A DNA stretch of 64,000 nucleotides from Candidatus Saccharimonadota bacterium (GCA_017460065.1 JAFUBT010000002.1:62001-126000), one strand, 5' to 3'; counted from the stretch's first letter, positions 6,667-16,075 are shown. A program made the numbers and translations. The notes: generated from the letters alone by a model not told the origin.

Positions 6667-8682
6667 CTATCTCAACTTCTTGAATACTGCTGCCGTACGG
6701 CAGGGCAGATAGATTTCGAAGCCTTCGCCGCGTTCGGCGTTGTCGCGAGTCTCGTAAACATATCGCAAGTCAATTCGCGCCTGACCACCAAAGTCAACCT
6801 CGTCGCTCGAGAAAATAGCTCGGTATCGGCCAGCGCCCCTCGTCCCTACTGGTAAGAAAAAGCTGCGCGCCGAACGCGTCGGATGAAAATTGATAACAAA
6901 CAACAACCCCGCTCGCTCAAAAGCAATGATTTTGCGCCGGTTATCAATCCACAGATTGCGCGGTTCAGATTTTCGTAATATGCGATGCTTTTTTACGAGG
7001 TCGAGCAAAGCTTTATCGAAATCGTGCAGCCATTGGTATTTTAGGAAACCATTCTCTGCCAAGGACCATTGTCTGCGCGCGTATTTAAAACTCCAGCCAT
7101 TGCCTTCGCGCGGAAAATCAATCCATTCTGGGTGGCCGAATTCATTGCCCATAAAATTTAAGTAGCCGCCACTTGCCAGTGTCAGCGTCGCAAAGCGAAT
7201 CAACTTATGCATGTCGATGGCGCGGTCCATGCTGTCGCTATGATAGGCTTTGTCCATGCCATAATACATCTCGGCGTCCGCCATTCGAAAAATCAGCGTC
7301 TTGTCGCCCACTAGAGCCTGGTCGTGTGACTCGCAGTAGCAAATATTTTGCTCGCCCGGGCGCTGCGTGGTGAGTTCGTGCCATAGGCCGTGCATATTGC
7401 GGTTTTCGTCTTTCTCATTCTTCAGGCTTCGAATCCAGTAGTCCGGTATTCCCATCGCCAAGCGATAATCAAAGCCTACTCCGCCTGCGTCCACGGGCAA
7501 AGCCATGCCGGGCATGCCGCTCATTTCTTCCGCAATCGTCACGGCCTGTGGGTTAATCTCGTGGATTAGTTCGTTAGCTAACTGTAAATAGGCTACTGCG
7601 TCAGTGTCGGTCGCCATACTAAAATATTGGTCATAGCTGGCAAAATCGACGCCCAGGCCATGATGGTGATATATCATACTGGTCACCCCATCAAACCGAA
7701 AGCCATCAAAATGATATTCCTCCATCCAGTATTTCAGATTCGACAATAAAAAGTGCAGCACTTCTGGTTTAGCGTAGTTGAATAATTTTGTCCCCCAAGC
7801 TGGGTGATTGCCTTTGCCGCCAGCGTGGAAAAACTGTGTTTTGGTGCCGTCAAACATGTTGATACCTTCAGCGGTATTGCTAATCGCGTGCGAATGTACT
7901 ACGTCCAAAAACACCGCCAATCCTAGGCGATGCGCCTTATTAATTAGGTACTTCAAATCGTCCGGTTCGCCATACCAACTCGATGCTGCAAAGAAATTTG
8001 ATACCTGATAGCCGAACGAGGCGTAGTAGGGGTGCTCTTGAATCGCCATTAGCTGAACTGCCGTGTAGCCGTCTTCGACAATACGGGGCAGGATTTGGTC
8101 GGCAAATTCACGGTAGCTGCCGACACCTTCCTTCTCCTGTGCCATACCAATATGCGCCTCATAAATCAACGGCGCTGTAATTTTGCGTTTTCGAAAATCG
8201 CCATCCGTCCAACGAAATAGTTTTTCTGGCGCCCAGATTTCGCCTACGAAACTTTTCTTATCCGCATCTTGTACAACGCGATGTATATATAGCGGAATGC
8301 GGTCAAACTTGCGCCCTCGCCGCGTCACCTGCACTTTAATTTTTTGTCCGTGCTTCAGGGCTTGATGTCCCTTCAGGCGTATTTCCCAAACACCAGACTC
8401 CAGGCGATGCATTGGATGCGACCAACGATCCCAGCCATTAAAATCACCAATCAAATGCATTTCGTCAGCGCCCGGCGCCCATTCCCGGTATACCCAGCCA
8501 TCTTGACTGCGCGAGAGGCCAAAATACAGATGGCCATTTGCAAAACTCGATAAATTTCCGCCACCAACGAGTTGTTTGCGCAAAGTCAGATAATGCTCCC
8601 AGCGCGCCATTAAGTCTGCCTCGTAGGGTTTCAGCCAAGGGTCAATCTCTAAGATTTTCAGTTTGCGCTTTGTCGCACTCAT
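6667..8682 (-). CDS. glgB: 1,4-alpha-glucan branching enzyme (GH13, eukaryotic-like type)
   Basis: 671-residue enzyme that makes alpha-1,6 branches in glycogen-like glucan. It has an N-terminal CBM48 region (YFGLSRSQDGWVYREWAPGA, LIGDFNGWDRWSHP) and a GH13 barrel. The conserved regions are FLDVVHSHA, GFRFDGVTSM (nucleophile Asp), TIAEEMSGMP (acid Glu) and YCESHDQALVGDKT (stabiliser Asp), then a C-terminal beta domain. The order and the SHDQALVGDKT form resemble the GBE1/eukaryotic-like branching-enzyme group. No other glycogen gene is adjacent; galU at 58.5 kb is a distant possible link. A TAAAAT element ends 6 bases before ATG. Confidence 0.93.
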   Translation of the reverse strand: MSATKRKLKILEIDPWLKPYEADLMARWEHYLTLRKQLVGGGNLSSFANGHLYFGLSRSQDGWVYREWAPGADEMHLIGDFNGWDRWSHPMHRLESGVWEIRLKGHQALKHGQKIKVQVTRRGRKFDRIPLYIHRVVQDADKKSFVGEIWAPEKLFRWTDGDFRKRKITAPLIYEAHIGMAQEKEGVGSYREFADQILPRIVEDGYTAVQLMAIQEHPYYASFGYQVSNFFAASSWYGEPDDLKYLINKAHRLGLAVFLDVVHSHAISNTAEGINMFDGTKTQFFHAGGKGNHPAWGTKLFNYAKPEVLHFLLSNLKYWMEEYHFDGFRFDGVTSMIYHHHGLGVDFASYDQYFSMATDTDAVAYLQLANELIHEINPQAVTIAEEMSGMPGMALPVDAGGVGFDYRLAMGIPDYWIRSLKNEKDENRNMHGLWHELTTQRPGEQNICYCESHDQALVGDKTLIFRMADAEMYYGMDKAYHSDSMDRAIDMHKLIRFATLTLASGGYLNFMGNEFGHPEWIDFPREGNGWSFKYARRQWSLAENGFLKYQWLHDFDKALLDLVKKHRILRKSEPRNLWIDNRRKIIAFERAGLLFVINFHPTRSARSFFLPVGTRGAGRYRAIFSSDEVDFGGQARIDLRYVYETRDNAERGEGFEIYLPCRTAAVFKKLR

Positions 8683-8688
8683 CTTTTT

Positions 8689-8694
8689 ATTTTA
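8689..8694 (-). promoter_or_regulatory. -10 element of glgB
   Basis: TAAAAT 6 bases before the glgB ATG; leaderless arrangement. Confidence 0.5.
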
Positions 8695-8721
8695 ACGAAA
8701 AGCTTAGCGGAGCACAAAAAA

Positions 8722-8810
8722 TGGCGGAAGGAGTGAGATTCGAACTCACGGTGGCTATTAACCACGCCGGTTTTCAAGACCGGTACCATAAACCACTCGG
8801 TCATCCTTCC
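8722..8810 (-). tRNA. tRNA-Ser (TGA)
   Basis: 89-nt class II tRNA: acceptor GGAAGGA/TCCTTCC, anticodon loop CTTGAAA (TGA), a long variable arm, T loop GTTCGAATC and encoded CCA. Confidence 0.95.
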
Positions 8811-8819
8811 ACCACTGGC

Positions 8820-8830
8820 ATTATACCATA
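8820..8830 (-). promoter_or_regulatory. Extended -10 of tRNA-Ser
   Basis: TATGGTATAAT ends 9 bases before the mature tRNA 5' end, so the primary transcript has almost no 5' leader. Confidence 0.65.
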
Positions 8831-8837
8831 ACTGGGG

Positions 8838-9539
8838 CTACTCTGCGTTGGTGTGCACGGCCACGACATCATCAAGGTCGTCGACGGCATCTAGAATCTT
8901 CTCGACTTTTGGCGCCAGCTCTTCGCTAATGGGCACGGTGTTATTGGCGACGTATTGCAACTCCGCCGAATCTACTTCGTAGCCCTCGTCAATTAGGGCA
9001 GCGCGCACTTTCATTAAATCGGCTGCGGCGGTATAGATTGTCGTACCGTCGTCTTCGTCTAGGATGTCTTCGGCGCCAGCGTCCAGTGCCGCCATCATGA
9101 TTTCGTCGCCCTTGGCTTTGGTGAAAATCACACCTTTACGTGTAAATTGGAACATCACTGAGCCCGGATCCGCCATGCGGCCGCCATTTTTTTCGAGCGT
9201 GTGGCGCACTTCTGGCATTGTGCGGTTTTTGTTGTCGGTTGCAACTTCGATAATGATACCCACACCACCTGGCCCGTAGGCCTCATAAGTCTCTTCGATC
9301 AAAGCGGCGGCATTTTTGTCGGCCACGCGTGCGATGGCGCGTTCGATGTTGGCTTTGGGCATGTTAGCCAAGCGAGCCTTTTCCAGCACGACTGCCAAAG
9401 ACGGGTTCATGGCGGGGTCGGTACCACTCCGCGCCGCAATGGCGATTTGGTTGCCGATCTTCGTAAACAACGCACCACGCTTGGCGTCAACGACGGCCTT
9501 TTGGCGCTTGGTGGTTGCCCATTTGCTGTGTCCGCTCAT
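8838..9539 (-). CDS. yebC: YebC/PmpR-family protein (TACO1-like)
   Basis: 233 residues, near the family norm of about 240. The signature N-terminus MSGHSKWATTKRQKAVVDAKRG, here with TT where most have NI, leads to FTKIGNQIAIAARSG and NMPKANIERAI. The family is described as a transcriptional regulator or as an aid to translation of difficult polyproline-type stretches. That second role would suit this genome, which encodes several Pro-rich proteins, but the link is inference. An AAGGAAGGGT ribosome binding site precedes ATG. Confidence 0.95.
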   Translation of the reverse strand: MSGHSKWATTKRQKAVVDAKRGALFTKIGNQIAIAARSGTDPAMNPSLAVVLEKARLANMPKANIERAIARVADKNAAALIEETYEAYGPGGVGIIIEVATDNKNRTMPEVRHTLEKNGGRMADPGSVMFQFTRKGVIFTKAKGDEIMMAALDAGAEDILDEDDGTTIYTAAADLMKVRAALIDEGYEVDSAELQYVANNTVPISEELAPKVEKILDAVDDLDDVVAVHTNAE

Positions 9540-9702
9540 GTTTACCCTTCCTTGTATTTTTCGTTATTTATTATATTGTAACATTTTCTACCTGTTTTTG
9601 TCATCTTAACGCAAAAACATCGTACTCGTGCTTTTTTATATTTTTTCTGCCTGATATTCCTATTGCATAATATTAAATTTAACTGGAGGAAAAATATCTA
9701 CG

Positions 9703-10104
9703 ATGAGATACTTTCGAAAACTAAAATTTAACAAAAAAGAACTCGGCGAACTACTTAGCCGTCTCGACGGCTACATATGGGGCGTCGTCGATACGCGGCG
9801 AAATGTGCTCTCTGCCGGTGATGATTTCGTAGCAGACATGCGCGATGAGCTACTCGTCCATCGGAGCAAGTTAGAAGATATATTTGGCTTTGGTCTTGAC
9901 TTAAAGACCGGCGAAATAGATTTTTTGAACAGCTGCAACCGACGTAATCCTACCGTAGGTTGTGATGGACGTATCTCGGAAGAACGCCAACGCCGTATTG
10001 AATCTATGGTGCATTATTTTTTCGACGAACTTGCCCCTTACGCTGCCGAACGGCGTCGTCCACGCTACTCTCGCAAGCCAATCAACACTGGTGCTATAGG
10101 GTAG
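9703..10104 (+). CDS. DUF5674-like protein
   Basis: 133 residues, no signal or TM. The pattern VVDTRRNVLSAGDDFVADMRDELL, then FGFGLDLKTGEIDFLNSCNRRNP, then RIESMVHYF resembles DUF5674, a small protein common in CPR and other bacteria: a VVD strand, a G-D/H-D segment, a hydrophobic Gly-rich strand, an N-R-P segment and a C-terminal helix. Key His and Asn positions of the domain look altered, so the assignment is tentative. A CTGGAGG ribosome binding site lies 13 bases before ATG. It precedes recA on the same strand but is separated by 53 bases with recA's own signals. Confidence 0.6.
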   Translation: MRYFRKLKFNKKELGELLSRLDGYIWGVVDTRRNVLSAGDDFVADMRDELLVHRSKLEDIFGFGLDLKTGEIDFLNSCNRRNPTVGCDGRISEERQRRIESMVHYFFDELAPYAAERRRPRYSRKPINTGAIG

Positions 10105-10157
10105 ATTTTCGGGGCTGTATCATATAAAATATAAGGAGAAAACAAGGAGGTATTCCA

Positions 10158-11231
10158 GTGGCTAAAAAGAGTCAAGATGCGGTGGCGGCAGAATCTACAC
10201 AGAAAACAAAAAGTACGGCAAAAGACAAACAATCCGCCGAGGATGCGGGCAAGAAAGAAGCTCTCAACCTCGCTTTATCGCAAATTACTAAGCAATTTGG
10301 CACCGGCTCCATCATGAAGCTTGGTGAGCAGTCCAAGATTGACGTAGAGCTATTCTCATCAGGTTCCTTAGCGCTCGATCTCGCCTTGGGCGGCGGCTTC
10401 CCGAAGGGGCGCATTATCGAAATTTATGGTCCGGAATCATCCGGCAAAACCACTCTCGCCCTCCACGCCATCGCCGAGATTCAGAAACAAGGTGGACAGG
10501 CGGCTTTCATTGATGCTGAGCATGCGCTCGATCCAGCCTACGCACGCAAAATTGGTGTCGATACCGGCAACTTGCTGATTTCTCAGCCAGACAACGGCGA
10601 ACAAGCACTCGAAATCTGTGAGACTCTCGTCCGTTCTGGCGCAGTTGACCTCATTGTGGTTGACTCTGTCGCGGCGCTGGTGCCGCAGGCCGAAATTGAC
10701 GGCGACATGGGTGATGCGCAAATGGGCCTGCAGGCGCGCTTAATGTCTCAGGCGATGCGCAAGCTAACCGGTATTATTAGTAAGACCAAGGCGACAGTTA
10801 TCTTTATTAACCAAATCCGGATGAAGATTGGAGTGCTCTTCGGCAACCCCGAAACTACCACTGGCGGCAACGCCCTCAAGTTCTACGCTTCGGTACGCGT
10901 CGACATTCGTCGCATTGGCCAAATCAAGAGTGGTGACAATGTCGCTGGCAACCGCACCAAGATTAAAGTCGTCAAGAACAAAATCGCCGCGCCGTTCCGT
11001 ACTGCCGAATTCGACATCATGTACAACGAAGGCATTAGCAAAGTCGGCGACATTCTCGATCTTGGTGTGCAATATGGCATTATCGATAAAGCTGGCGCTT
11101 TCTTCAAATACAACGGCGAAACTATTGGCCAGGGGCGCGAGGCCGTCAAAACTCTCTTCAAAGAGAAGCCCGAACTCGCTGCCGACATCGAAGCCAAAGT
11201 CCGCCGCGCTGCGGAAGACGCTGACCTTTAA
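10158..11231 (+). CDS. recA: Recombinase A
   Basis: 357-residue RecA, the strand-exchange ATPase of homologous recombination. The Lys/Ala-rich N-terminal extension (first 35 residues) precedes the MAW motif [19 protein letters not shown]. Walker A is GPESSGKTT, Walker B is [12 protein letters not shown], loop L1 includes EIDGDMGD, and loop L2 is [26 protein letters not shown]. The start is GTG with a perfect AAGGAGGT ribosome binding site 6 bases upstream, which decides it. Its TAA overlaps the recX ATG by one base. Confidence 0.98.
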   Translation: MAKKSQDAVAAESTQKTKSTAKDKQSAEDAGKKEALNLALSQITKQFGTGSIMKLGEQSKIDVELFSSGSLALDLALGGGFPKGRIIEIYGPESSGKTTLALHAIAEIQKQGGQAAFIDAEHALDPAYARKIGVDTGNLLISQPDNGEQALEICETLVRSGAVDLIVVDSVAALVPQAEIDGDMGDAQMGLQARLMSQAMRKLTGIISKTKATVIFINQIRMKIGVLFGNPETTTGGNALKFYASVRVDIRRIGQIKSGDNVAGNRTKIKVVKNKIAAPFRTAEFDIMYNEGISKVGDILDLGVQYGIIDKAGAFFKYNGETIGQGREAVKTLFKEKPELAADIEAKVRRAAEDADL

Positions 11232-11965
11232 TGTTGCAAACAATCACCATTTACGATCAGGACGGGGCAGAGGAGGGGGCTGCCGCGCTCCATCGTATTA
11301 CCGACATCAAGGAGGCTGTACGCAGCCAAAATCGTGTCAATATTTTTGTTGACCAGAAATTCTTTTGTTCGCTCGACATCTCGCAAGTTGTCGGCTTGTC
11401 AATTAAAGTTGGCCGTCAACTTGACGACACCGAGCTGTCCGAACTCAAAAAAGCCTCTGATTTTGGCAAATTATATGGTCGTGCTTTAGAATATGTTTTT
11501 TCGCGCCCGCACTCGACCAAAGAAATCCGCGACTACCTCAAGCGCAAAACCTACAGCCGTAAAATCCGCGTCAAAAACCGCCAAACTGGCGAATATCAAA
11601 CCAAGACTAAAGAAGGTTTCGACCCGAGTTTGGTCCCCCTCGTGTTGGCGCGCCTCGAACAACACGGCTATTTGGACGACCAAAAATTTGCTAACTTCTG
11701 GCTCGAAAACCATCACGCCCGCAAGGGCAGTAGCCTCAAAAAACTCCGGCAAGAGCTCCAACAAAAGGGGCTTTCATCCGACGTCATTGAGCAGGCTTTT
11801 GCTGACAGTAGCCGCGACGAGCTAATTGAGCTACGTAAGATTATTGCCAAAAAGGCACATCGTTATTCCGACCAGCAAAAATTTATCCAGTATTTGCTAC
11901 GCCAAGGTTTTAATTATTCCGACGTCATGGACGAGCTTTCTTCTAGCTCATCCACCGATGAATAG
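11231..11965 (+). CDS. recX: Regulatory protein RecX
   Basis: RecX binds RecA filaments and limits their activity. 244 residues with the three-helix repeats: ALEYVFSRPHSTKEIRDYLKRK, then LARLEQHGYLDDQKFANFWLENH, then KLRQELQQKGLSSDVIEQAF and a last repeat. There is an insert of about 25 residues (RKIRVKNRQTGEYQTK) between the first two repeats and an N-terminal extension of about 70 residues. It overlaps recA by one base, so it is translationally coupled. Its 3' end overlaps the convergent PRC-barrel gene by 52 bases. Confidence 0.9.
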   Translation: MLQTITIYDQDGAEEGAAALHRITDIKEAVRSQNRVNIFVDQKFFCSLDISQVVGLSIKVGRQLDDTELSELKKASDFGKLYGRALEYVFSRPHSTKEIRDYLKRKTYSRKIRVKNRQTGEYQTKTKEGFDPSLVPLVLARLEQHGYLDDQKFANFWLENHHARKGSSLKKLRQELQQKGLSSDVIEQAFADSSRDELIELRKIIAKKAHRYSDQQKFIQYLLRQGFNYSDVMDELSSSSSTDE

Positions 11966-12546
11966 TCTGCTTTACGGAACGGATTTGTATAGTTTGGCAC
12001 GAATTCTTCTACGGCTTGCTGCTTTTTGCTCGGTAGTTTAACCTTTTGTTTTTCGTGCATAATTGTCACTTTGTAATCGTCGATTTCGGTAATTTGTGAG
12101 CGATTAATCGTTAACTGTGGGTCAATAAAAGATGACATGAATGGCCGTTGAGCAATCAACTGAAAGATAGATAGTGTAGTATCATCTACGGTGTAATCAA
12201 CTACCTTGCCGATTTTCTTCGTGCCCTTACCTTCTTTAGCTACAACCTTCAGGCCCACCAAGTCAAAGTTCAAATCAAGAATTTTTTGCAAGCGAATTAC
12301 GTCGGCTGGCTCGACGAACCGGTCCGCCGTGTCGACCACGATGCCTTGCGCGCTCGTTTCGCGGATATCTTCCGCCATCAAGAAACTACCAATCTCGGGA
12401 TCGCGTAGCAGTGCGCCATCCAGCTCAAATGCGATAATCGTCAAAGATTCAGGGTCGATAATTGCCCGTTTGACTCTGGCGATTTGGCCGCCCACGTGCA
12501 GGCTGAGTACCGGTATCTCCAGTAAACTAGAACCAACCATGAGCAT
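11914..12546 (-). CDS. PRC-barrel domain protein
   Basis: 210 residues with two PRC-barrel-like beta units: residues about 8-75 (SLHVGGQIARVKRAIIDPESLTIIAFELD) and about 95-150 (LNFDLVGLKVVAKEGKGTKKIGKVVDYTVD). The C-terminus is basic then Glu/Ser-rich. PRC barrels occur in photosynthetic reaction centres and RimM; free-standing ones in Gram-positives have no firm role. AAGGAGG lies 10 bases before ATG. It is divergent from tilS with only 37 bases between starts. Confidence 0.8.
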   Translation of the reverse strand: MLMVGSSLLEIPVLSLHVGGQIARVKRAIIDPESLTIIAFELDGALLRDPEIGSFLMAEDIRETSAQGIVVDTADRFVEPADVIRLQKILDLNFDLVGLKVVAKEGKGTKKIGKVVDYTVDDTTLSIFQLIAQRPFMSSFIDPQLTINRSQITEIDDYKVTIMHEKQKVKLPSKKQQAVEEFVPNYTNPFRKADYSSVDELEESSSMTSE

Positions 12547-12566
12547 TTTTATTTCGCCTCCTTATA

Positions 12567-12575
12567 TGGAATAAT
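12567..12575 (+). promoter_or_regulatory. Extended -10 of tilS
   Basis: TGGAATAAT ends 8 bases before the tilS ATG with no ribosome binding site between. Confidence 0.55.
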
Positions 12576-12583
12576 TGTAGCAC

Positions 12584-13411
12584 ATGGCTAACTATGTTTT
12601 AGCGGTTTCGGGCGGTATTGATTCAGTGGTACTGCTGGACATGTTCGATTGGCCCGCCGATACTATTGTGGCGCATTTTAATCATGGTATTCGTCCAAGC
12701 GCCGATGCTGATTGCGCCTTCGTGAAGCGACTGAGTCGTCGTTATGGTTTTGAATTTGCCTCCGAAAAAGCCGCACTCGGTCAAAACTGTTCCGAAAACC
12801 TAGCGCGTCAACGACGCTATGATTTTCTACGTCGTATCGCCAAAGCGCACCAGGCCGAAATTGTGACGGCGCATCATGCTGATGACTGCATTGAATCAAT
12901 TGCCATTAACTGCTTGCGCGGCACTGGCTGGCGCGGTCTGGCCCCACTCGATAACCCAGAAATTTTTCGCCCCATGCTTGCCCTCCATAAGGCGGATATT
13001 TATCGTTACGCGGCCGAACATCGGCTGAGTTTTCGACTTGATCAGACCAATAACGAAGAGCAGTATCTGCGCAATCGTCTGCGCCGCGTCTTGCAGGCAG
13101 TCTCTCCTTCCGATAAAGCACAATTACTGCGGTATTATCACCGGCAACTGGCGCTCAAGGCCGAGATTGACCAACTGATGCGAGAAATCTTAGGCACGCG
13201 TAATTACATTCCGCGCAAATTACTCCTAGAATCTGGCGATGCCGGCGCGGAACTGTTGCGCTTCTTCTTGCGCACTCATGGCTGTCTGCTCACGCGGCCG
13301 CAGGCCAATCGCTGCCTGCGTGAAATCAAAAATTTCACGCCGGGCAAGAAATATAGCCTCGACAAAACGCATTTTCTAGAAGCGCGCCGTCAGGCTTTTT
13401 ATCTCTGTTAA
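12584..13411 (+). CDS. tilS: tRNA(Ile)-lysidine synthase
   Basis: Converts C34 of the CAT-anticodon tRNA-Ile2 to lysidine, so that AUA is read as Ile. The PP-loop is AVSGGIDSVVLLDMF (residues 7-21), followed by IVAHFNHGIRP, the VTAHHADDCIES motif and LRGTGWRGLAPL. At 275 residues it is a short form without the C-terminal TilS domains of the E. coli enzyme (432 residues), as in many reduced genomes. The start codon lies directly behind the -10 element. Confidence 0.92.
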   Translation: MANYVLAVSGGIDSVVLLDMFDWPADTIVAHFNHGIRPSADADCAFVKRLSRRYGFEFASEKAALGQNCSENLARQRRYDFLRRIAKAHQAEIVTAHHADDCIESIAINCLRGTGWRGLAPLDNPEIFRPMLALHKADIYRYAAEHRLSFRLDQTNNEEQYLRNRLRRVLQAVSPSDKAQLLRYYHRQLALKAEIDQLMREILGTRNYIPRKLLLESGDAGAELLRFFLRTHGCLLTRPQANRCLREIKNFTPGKKYSLDKTHFLEARRQAFYLC

Positions 13412-13436
13412 AATTGCGAAAATGCTTACAATATGG

Positions 13437-13442
13437 TAAAAT
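13437..13442 (+). promoter_or_regulatory. -10 of the G5/Rpf-like gene
   Basis: TATGGTAAAAT (TAAAAT at 13437-13442) ends 8 bases before ATG 13451; this rules out the in-frame ATG at 13433, which overlaps it. Confidence 0.6.
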
Positions 13443-13450
13443 TACAGCGT

Positions 13451-14653
13451 ATGAAAATACATAAAACGAGAGCCAAACTCCCGTTATTTATGCTTTCTTT
13501 AGTCGCATTTGTCCTCTTTTTTGCTGTCTGCACCTATCAACAGGGAACCAACGCTAAAGCCTCAGCCGACGGCCCGGTCGATGCATCCACTGATGGCGAC
13601 TCGCATTTTGTCACTATCTATAACAACGGCGAGCGGACCATTGTGCGTAGTGATGCGTCGACGGTGCGTGAATTACTCGAGCGCGCCGAGATTAACTATA
13701 GCGATACCGACAAAATTGAGCCCGGCCTGGACGACACCATCGATGAAGACGATTACTACGTCAACATCTATCGTTCGCGCGAGCTGGTTGTGATTGACGG
13801 CCAAAAAGAGACTATCATCAATACCGCTTCGACTGATCCAGAAGCGATCGTCAAAGATGCCGGCGTCAAACTGCTGGCCGCTGACCAGGTTAAGCTCATC
13901 AGCTATGATAAATTCCTGGAGACCGGTATGCGCACCGCTTACCAAATCGTGCGCGCCAAGACCGTGAATCTCGATTTTAACGGCCAGCACGCCGCAATTC
14001 GTACGCAGGCTAAGACAGTTGCAGACTTCCTGACCGAGCAGAATATTGACACTAACCCAGAAGTTAATTGGGTATCCTTGTCGGGCGAAACCCGGATTAC
14101 GGACGGCTTGCAACTGTCGGTTTACTTCCAAGGCGAGCAAGTCGTTACTTACGAGGAAGATATTCCGTTCTCCGAAAAAATTACTCAGGATTTCTCGCTC
14201 GACTATGGCACGCGTAATGTCACGCAGGCTGGCGTTCCTGGCAAGAAGAGCGTCGTCTATAATATCGAAATGCACGATGGCCAAATCATTTCTAAGGAAT
14301 TTATTTCCGAAGTTATAACGGCCGAACCGGTCGAGCAGCTTGTAACTGTTGGTATGAAGTTGAACCTTCCTGCTGGCTCGCACGAAGATTGGATGGCGGC
14401 AGCTGGTATTGCGGCGTCAGATTATGGCTACGTCAACTTTATTATTTCGCACGAATCTGGCTGGCGCACAACTGCTTCAAACGGCCGTTATTATGGTCTT
14501 TATCAGACCAGCCTCGGCCGCTTGCAGAGCGACTGTCCCAACTGGCAAAACGACCCCGTTTGTCAGCTACGCTCGGCTACTTCCTACGCCAATGGTCGTT
14601 ATGGTGGCTGGGCGAGTGCCTATGCGGCATGGCAGCGGCAACATTGGTGGTAG
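13451..14653 (+). CDS. Secreted DUF348/G5 domain protein with lysozyme-like (Rpf-type) C-terminus
   Basis: 400 residues. Signal peptide or N-terminal TM at about 10-32 (LPLFMLSLVAFVLFFAVC). Two DUF348-type ubiquitin-like repeats follow (VTIYNNGERTIVRSDASTVRELL; VNLDFNGQHAAIRTQAKTVADFL), then a G5 domain (VVTYEEDIPFSEKI to KEFISEVITAEPV). The C-terminal domain has a presumed catalytic Glu in FIISHESGWR, then YYGLYQTSLGRL and a Cys pair. The same architecture occurs in YabE of Bacillus and in actinobacterial resuscitation-promoting factors, which cleave peptidoglycan. I chose ATG 13451 because it follows the -10 element. ksgA follows after 6 bases. Confidence 0.88.
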   Translation: MKIHKTRAKLPLFMLSLVAFVLFFAVCTYQQGTNAKASADGPVDASTDGDSHFVTIYNNGERTIVRSDASTVRELLERAEINYSDTDKIEPGLDDTIDEDDYYVNIYRSRELVVIDGQKETIINTASTDPEAIVKDAGVKLLAADQVKLISYDKFLETGMRTAYQIVRAKTVNLDFNGQHAAIRTQAKTVADFLTEQNIDTNPEVNWVSLSGETRITDGLQLSVYFQGEQVVTYEEDIPFSEKITQDFSLDYGTRNVTQAGVPGKKSVVYNIEMHDGQIISKEFISEVITAEPVEQLVTVGMKLNLPAGSHEDWMAAAGIAASDYGYVNFIISHESGWRTTASNGRYYGLYQTSLGRLQSDCPNWQNDPVCQLRSATSYANGRYGGWASAYAAWQRQHWW

Positions 14654-14659
14654 GGCGGT

Positions 14660-15430
14660 ATGAAAAACCGTAAATCACTCGGCCAGCACTGGCTCAAAAA
14701 TCGCGACATTCTGCTGGATATTGCCGATATGGCGAGTAGCCCAGATGCGGACACCGTGGTTGAAATTGGCCCTGGTCTTGGCACGTTGACTTCTGCTTTA
14801 TTCCAGTTTTTTGACCATGTGGTTGCGGTCGAGCTAGACGATCGTTTGGCGACAAATTTGCCAAAATCATTCCCCGGCAAAAATCTCACTGTCGTGAATC
14901 AGGACGTCCTGTCACTGGAGCTATCTGGTTTGGACTTGCCCGAACGTTACGTCGTTGCTGGCAATATCCCGTATTACATTACCTCGCCAATCATCCAAAA
15001 GTTCTTGCATGCGGAGCATCGGCCGCAAAAAATCGTTCTTCTCATGCAAAAAGAGGTAGCCGAGCGCCTTGCGGCTGGTCCAGGAGAATACTCTATTTTA
15101 GCCTTATCGGCACAAATCTACGCCGAGGTTACTTTGGGGCCAGTGGTCAAGCGTGAGTTTTTTACGCCGCCACCCAAAGTTGATAGCCAAGTGGTCATTT
15201 TCGAACCGCTCGCGCAAGCTTTAGCAAGCGAGCAAACCCTCTCCCTGATCAAGCTCGGCTTTTCTGCTCCTCGCAAAAAACTTCTCAAGAATCTTGCTGC
15301 CACCACACATCTACCAAAGGAGCAATTGGCTGAGGCGTTCGCAGATTTGGGGCTCTCTTTGGACGCTCGTCCAGCAGATTTGAGTATTACGGAATGGTGT
15401 AAACTTGAAAAATCTCTCCAAACTAGTTAA
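14660..15430 (+). CDS. ksgA: 16S rRNA (adenine 1518/1519-N6) dimethyltransferase
   Basis: 256 residues. The N-terminus KSLGQHWLKNRDILLDIADM is typical, with motif I EIGPGLGTLT, the acidic AVELDDRL, and catalytic motif IV GNIPYYITSPI, then the C-terminal helical domain. It dimethylates two adjacent adenosines in helix 45 of 16S rRNA during 30S maturation; its loss can give kasugamycin resistance. It follows the G5/Rpf-like gene by 6 bases, the common rpf-ksgA order of actinobacteria, which supports both calls. Confidence 0.96.
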   Translation: MKNRKSLGQHWLKNRDILLDIADMASSPDADTVVEIGPGLGTLTSALFQFFDHVVAVELDDRLATNLPKSFPGKNLTVVNQDVLSLELSGLDLPERYVVAGNIPYYITSPIIQKFLHAEHRPQKIVLLMQKEVAERLAAGPGEYSILALSAQIYAEVTLGPVVKREFFTPPPKVDSQVVIFEPLAQALASEQTLSLIKLGFSAPRKKLLKNLAATTHLPKEQLAEAFADLGLSLDARPADLSITEWCKLEKSLQTS

Positions 15431-15472
15431 AATAAGCATAACTGGTATTTATAATTTCAACTGGAGAAGAAA

Positions 15473-16075
15473 ATGGCGCCAAATGATCCAACTGTAAACC
15501 CTAACCAAGACCTGACTGGAGCAACCCCAGAACCCGTAACTACCCCAGAACCGGCCGTTACTAACGAAGCTCCCGCCGCAGATGCTTCCGCTGCTCCATC
15601 GCTCGATATGGATGCGATTAATGCCGCCGTTGATGCCGTCGAAAACGGCGCTGTCGACCTTGAGCCCGCCGCCGATACTACCGCTAGCACCGATGCTACT
15701 CCCGCAAGTGAGGCCCCAGTCTCCGAACCAGTTTCGGACGCACCGTCTGCCAGCACCCCAGAACCCGCCGAGGCCGAGCCGGAAGCTGCCGCACCAGCAG
15801 ACTATACGAATACCTCCGATCCTATCGATAACCCAGCCCCCGCCGCCGAGAGTAATGCGGCAGACTCCGAGGCCGGTTTTGTCGACGGCGACTTAACTAA
15901 CGAAGCTCCCGCCAGCGCAGACGCCGCTCCGACCGAAGAACCGGCCGTTGCTGCTAATGTCGTCACCGCGCCGGGCGCCAAGAAGAGCAACAAAGCTCTC
16001 TATTATGCCTTGGCTGGCGTTGGCATTCTCGCCATTATTGTCATCCTGATTATCCTCATCGTTCAGAATCTTTAG
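15473..16075 (+). CDS. Acidic Ala/Pro/Glu-rich tail-anchored protein, unknown function
   Basis: 200 residues. Residues 1-172 are low-complexity, rich in Ala, Pro, Glu and Thr with no predicted fold (repeated PEP, EAPA, ASAD). Residues about 174-200 are a single TM helix at the very C-terminus (ALYYALAGVGILAIIVILII), preceded by KKSNK. It therefore looks like a tail-anchored protein with a disordered cytoplasmic domain. An ACTGGAGAAG ribosome binding site precedes ATG. No family is recognised. Confidence 0.75.
   Translation: MAPNDPTVNPNQDLTGATPEPVTTPEPAVTNEAPAADASAAPSLDMDAINAAVDAVENGAVDLEPAADTTASTDATPASEAPVSEPVSDAPSASTPEPAEAEPEAAAPADYTNTSDPIDNPAPAAESNAADSEAGFVDGDLTNEAPASADAAPTEEPAVAANVVTAPGAKKSNKALYYALAGVGILAIIVILIILIVQNL

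Noticed and set aside
10764-11243. 159-codon minus-strand frame opposite recA
   Set aside because: Antisense shadow of recA; no domain, no start signals.
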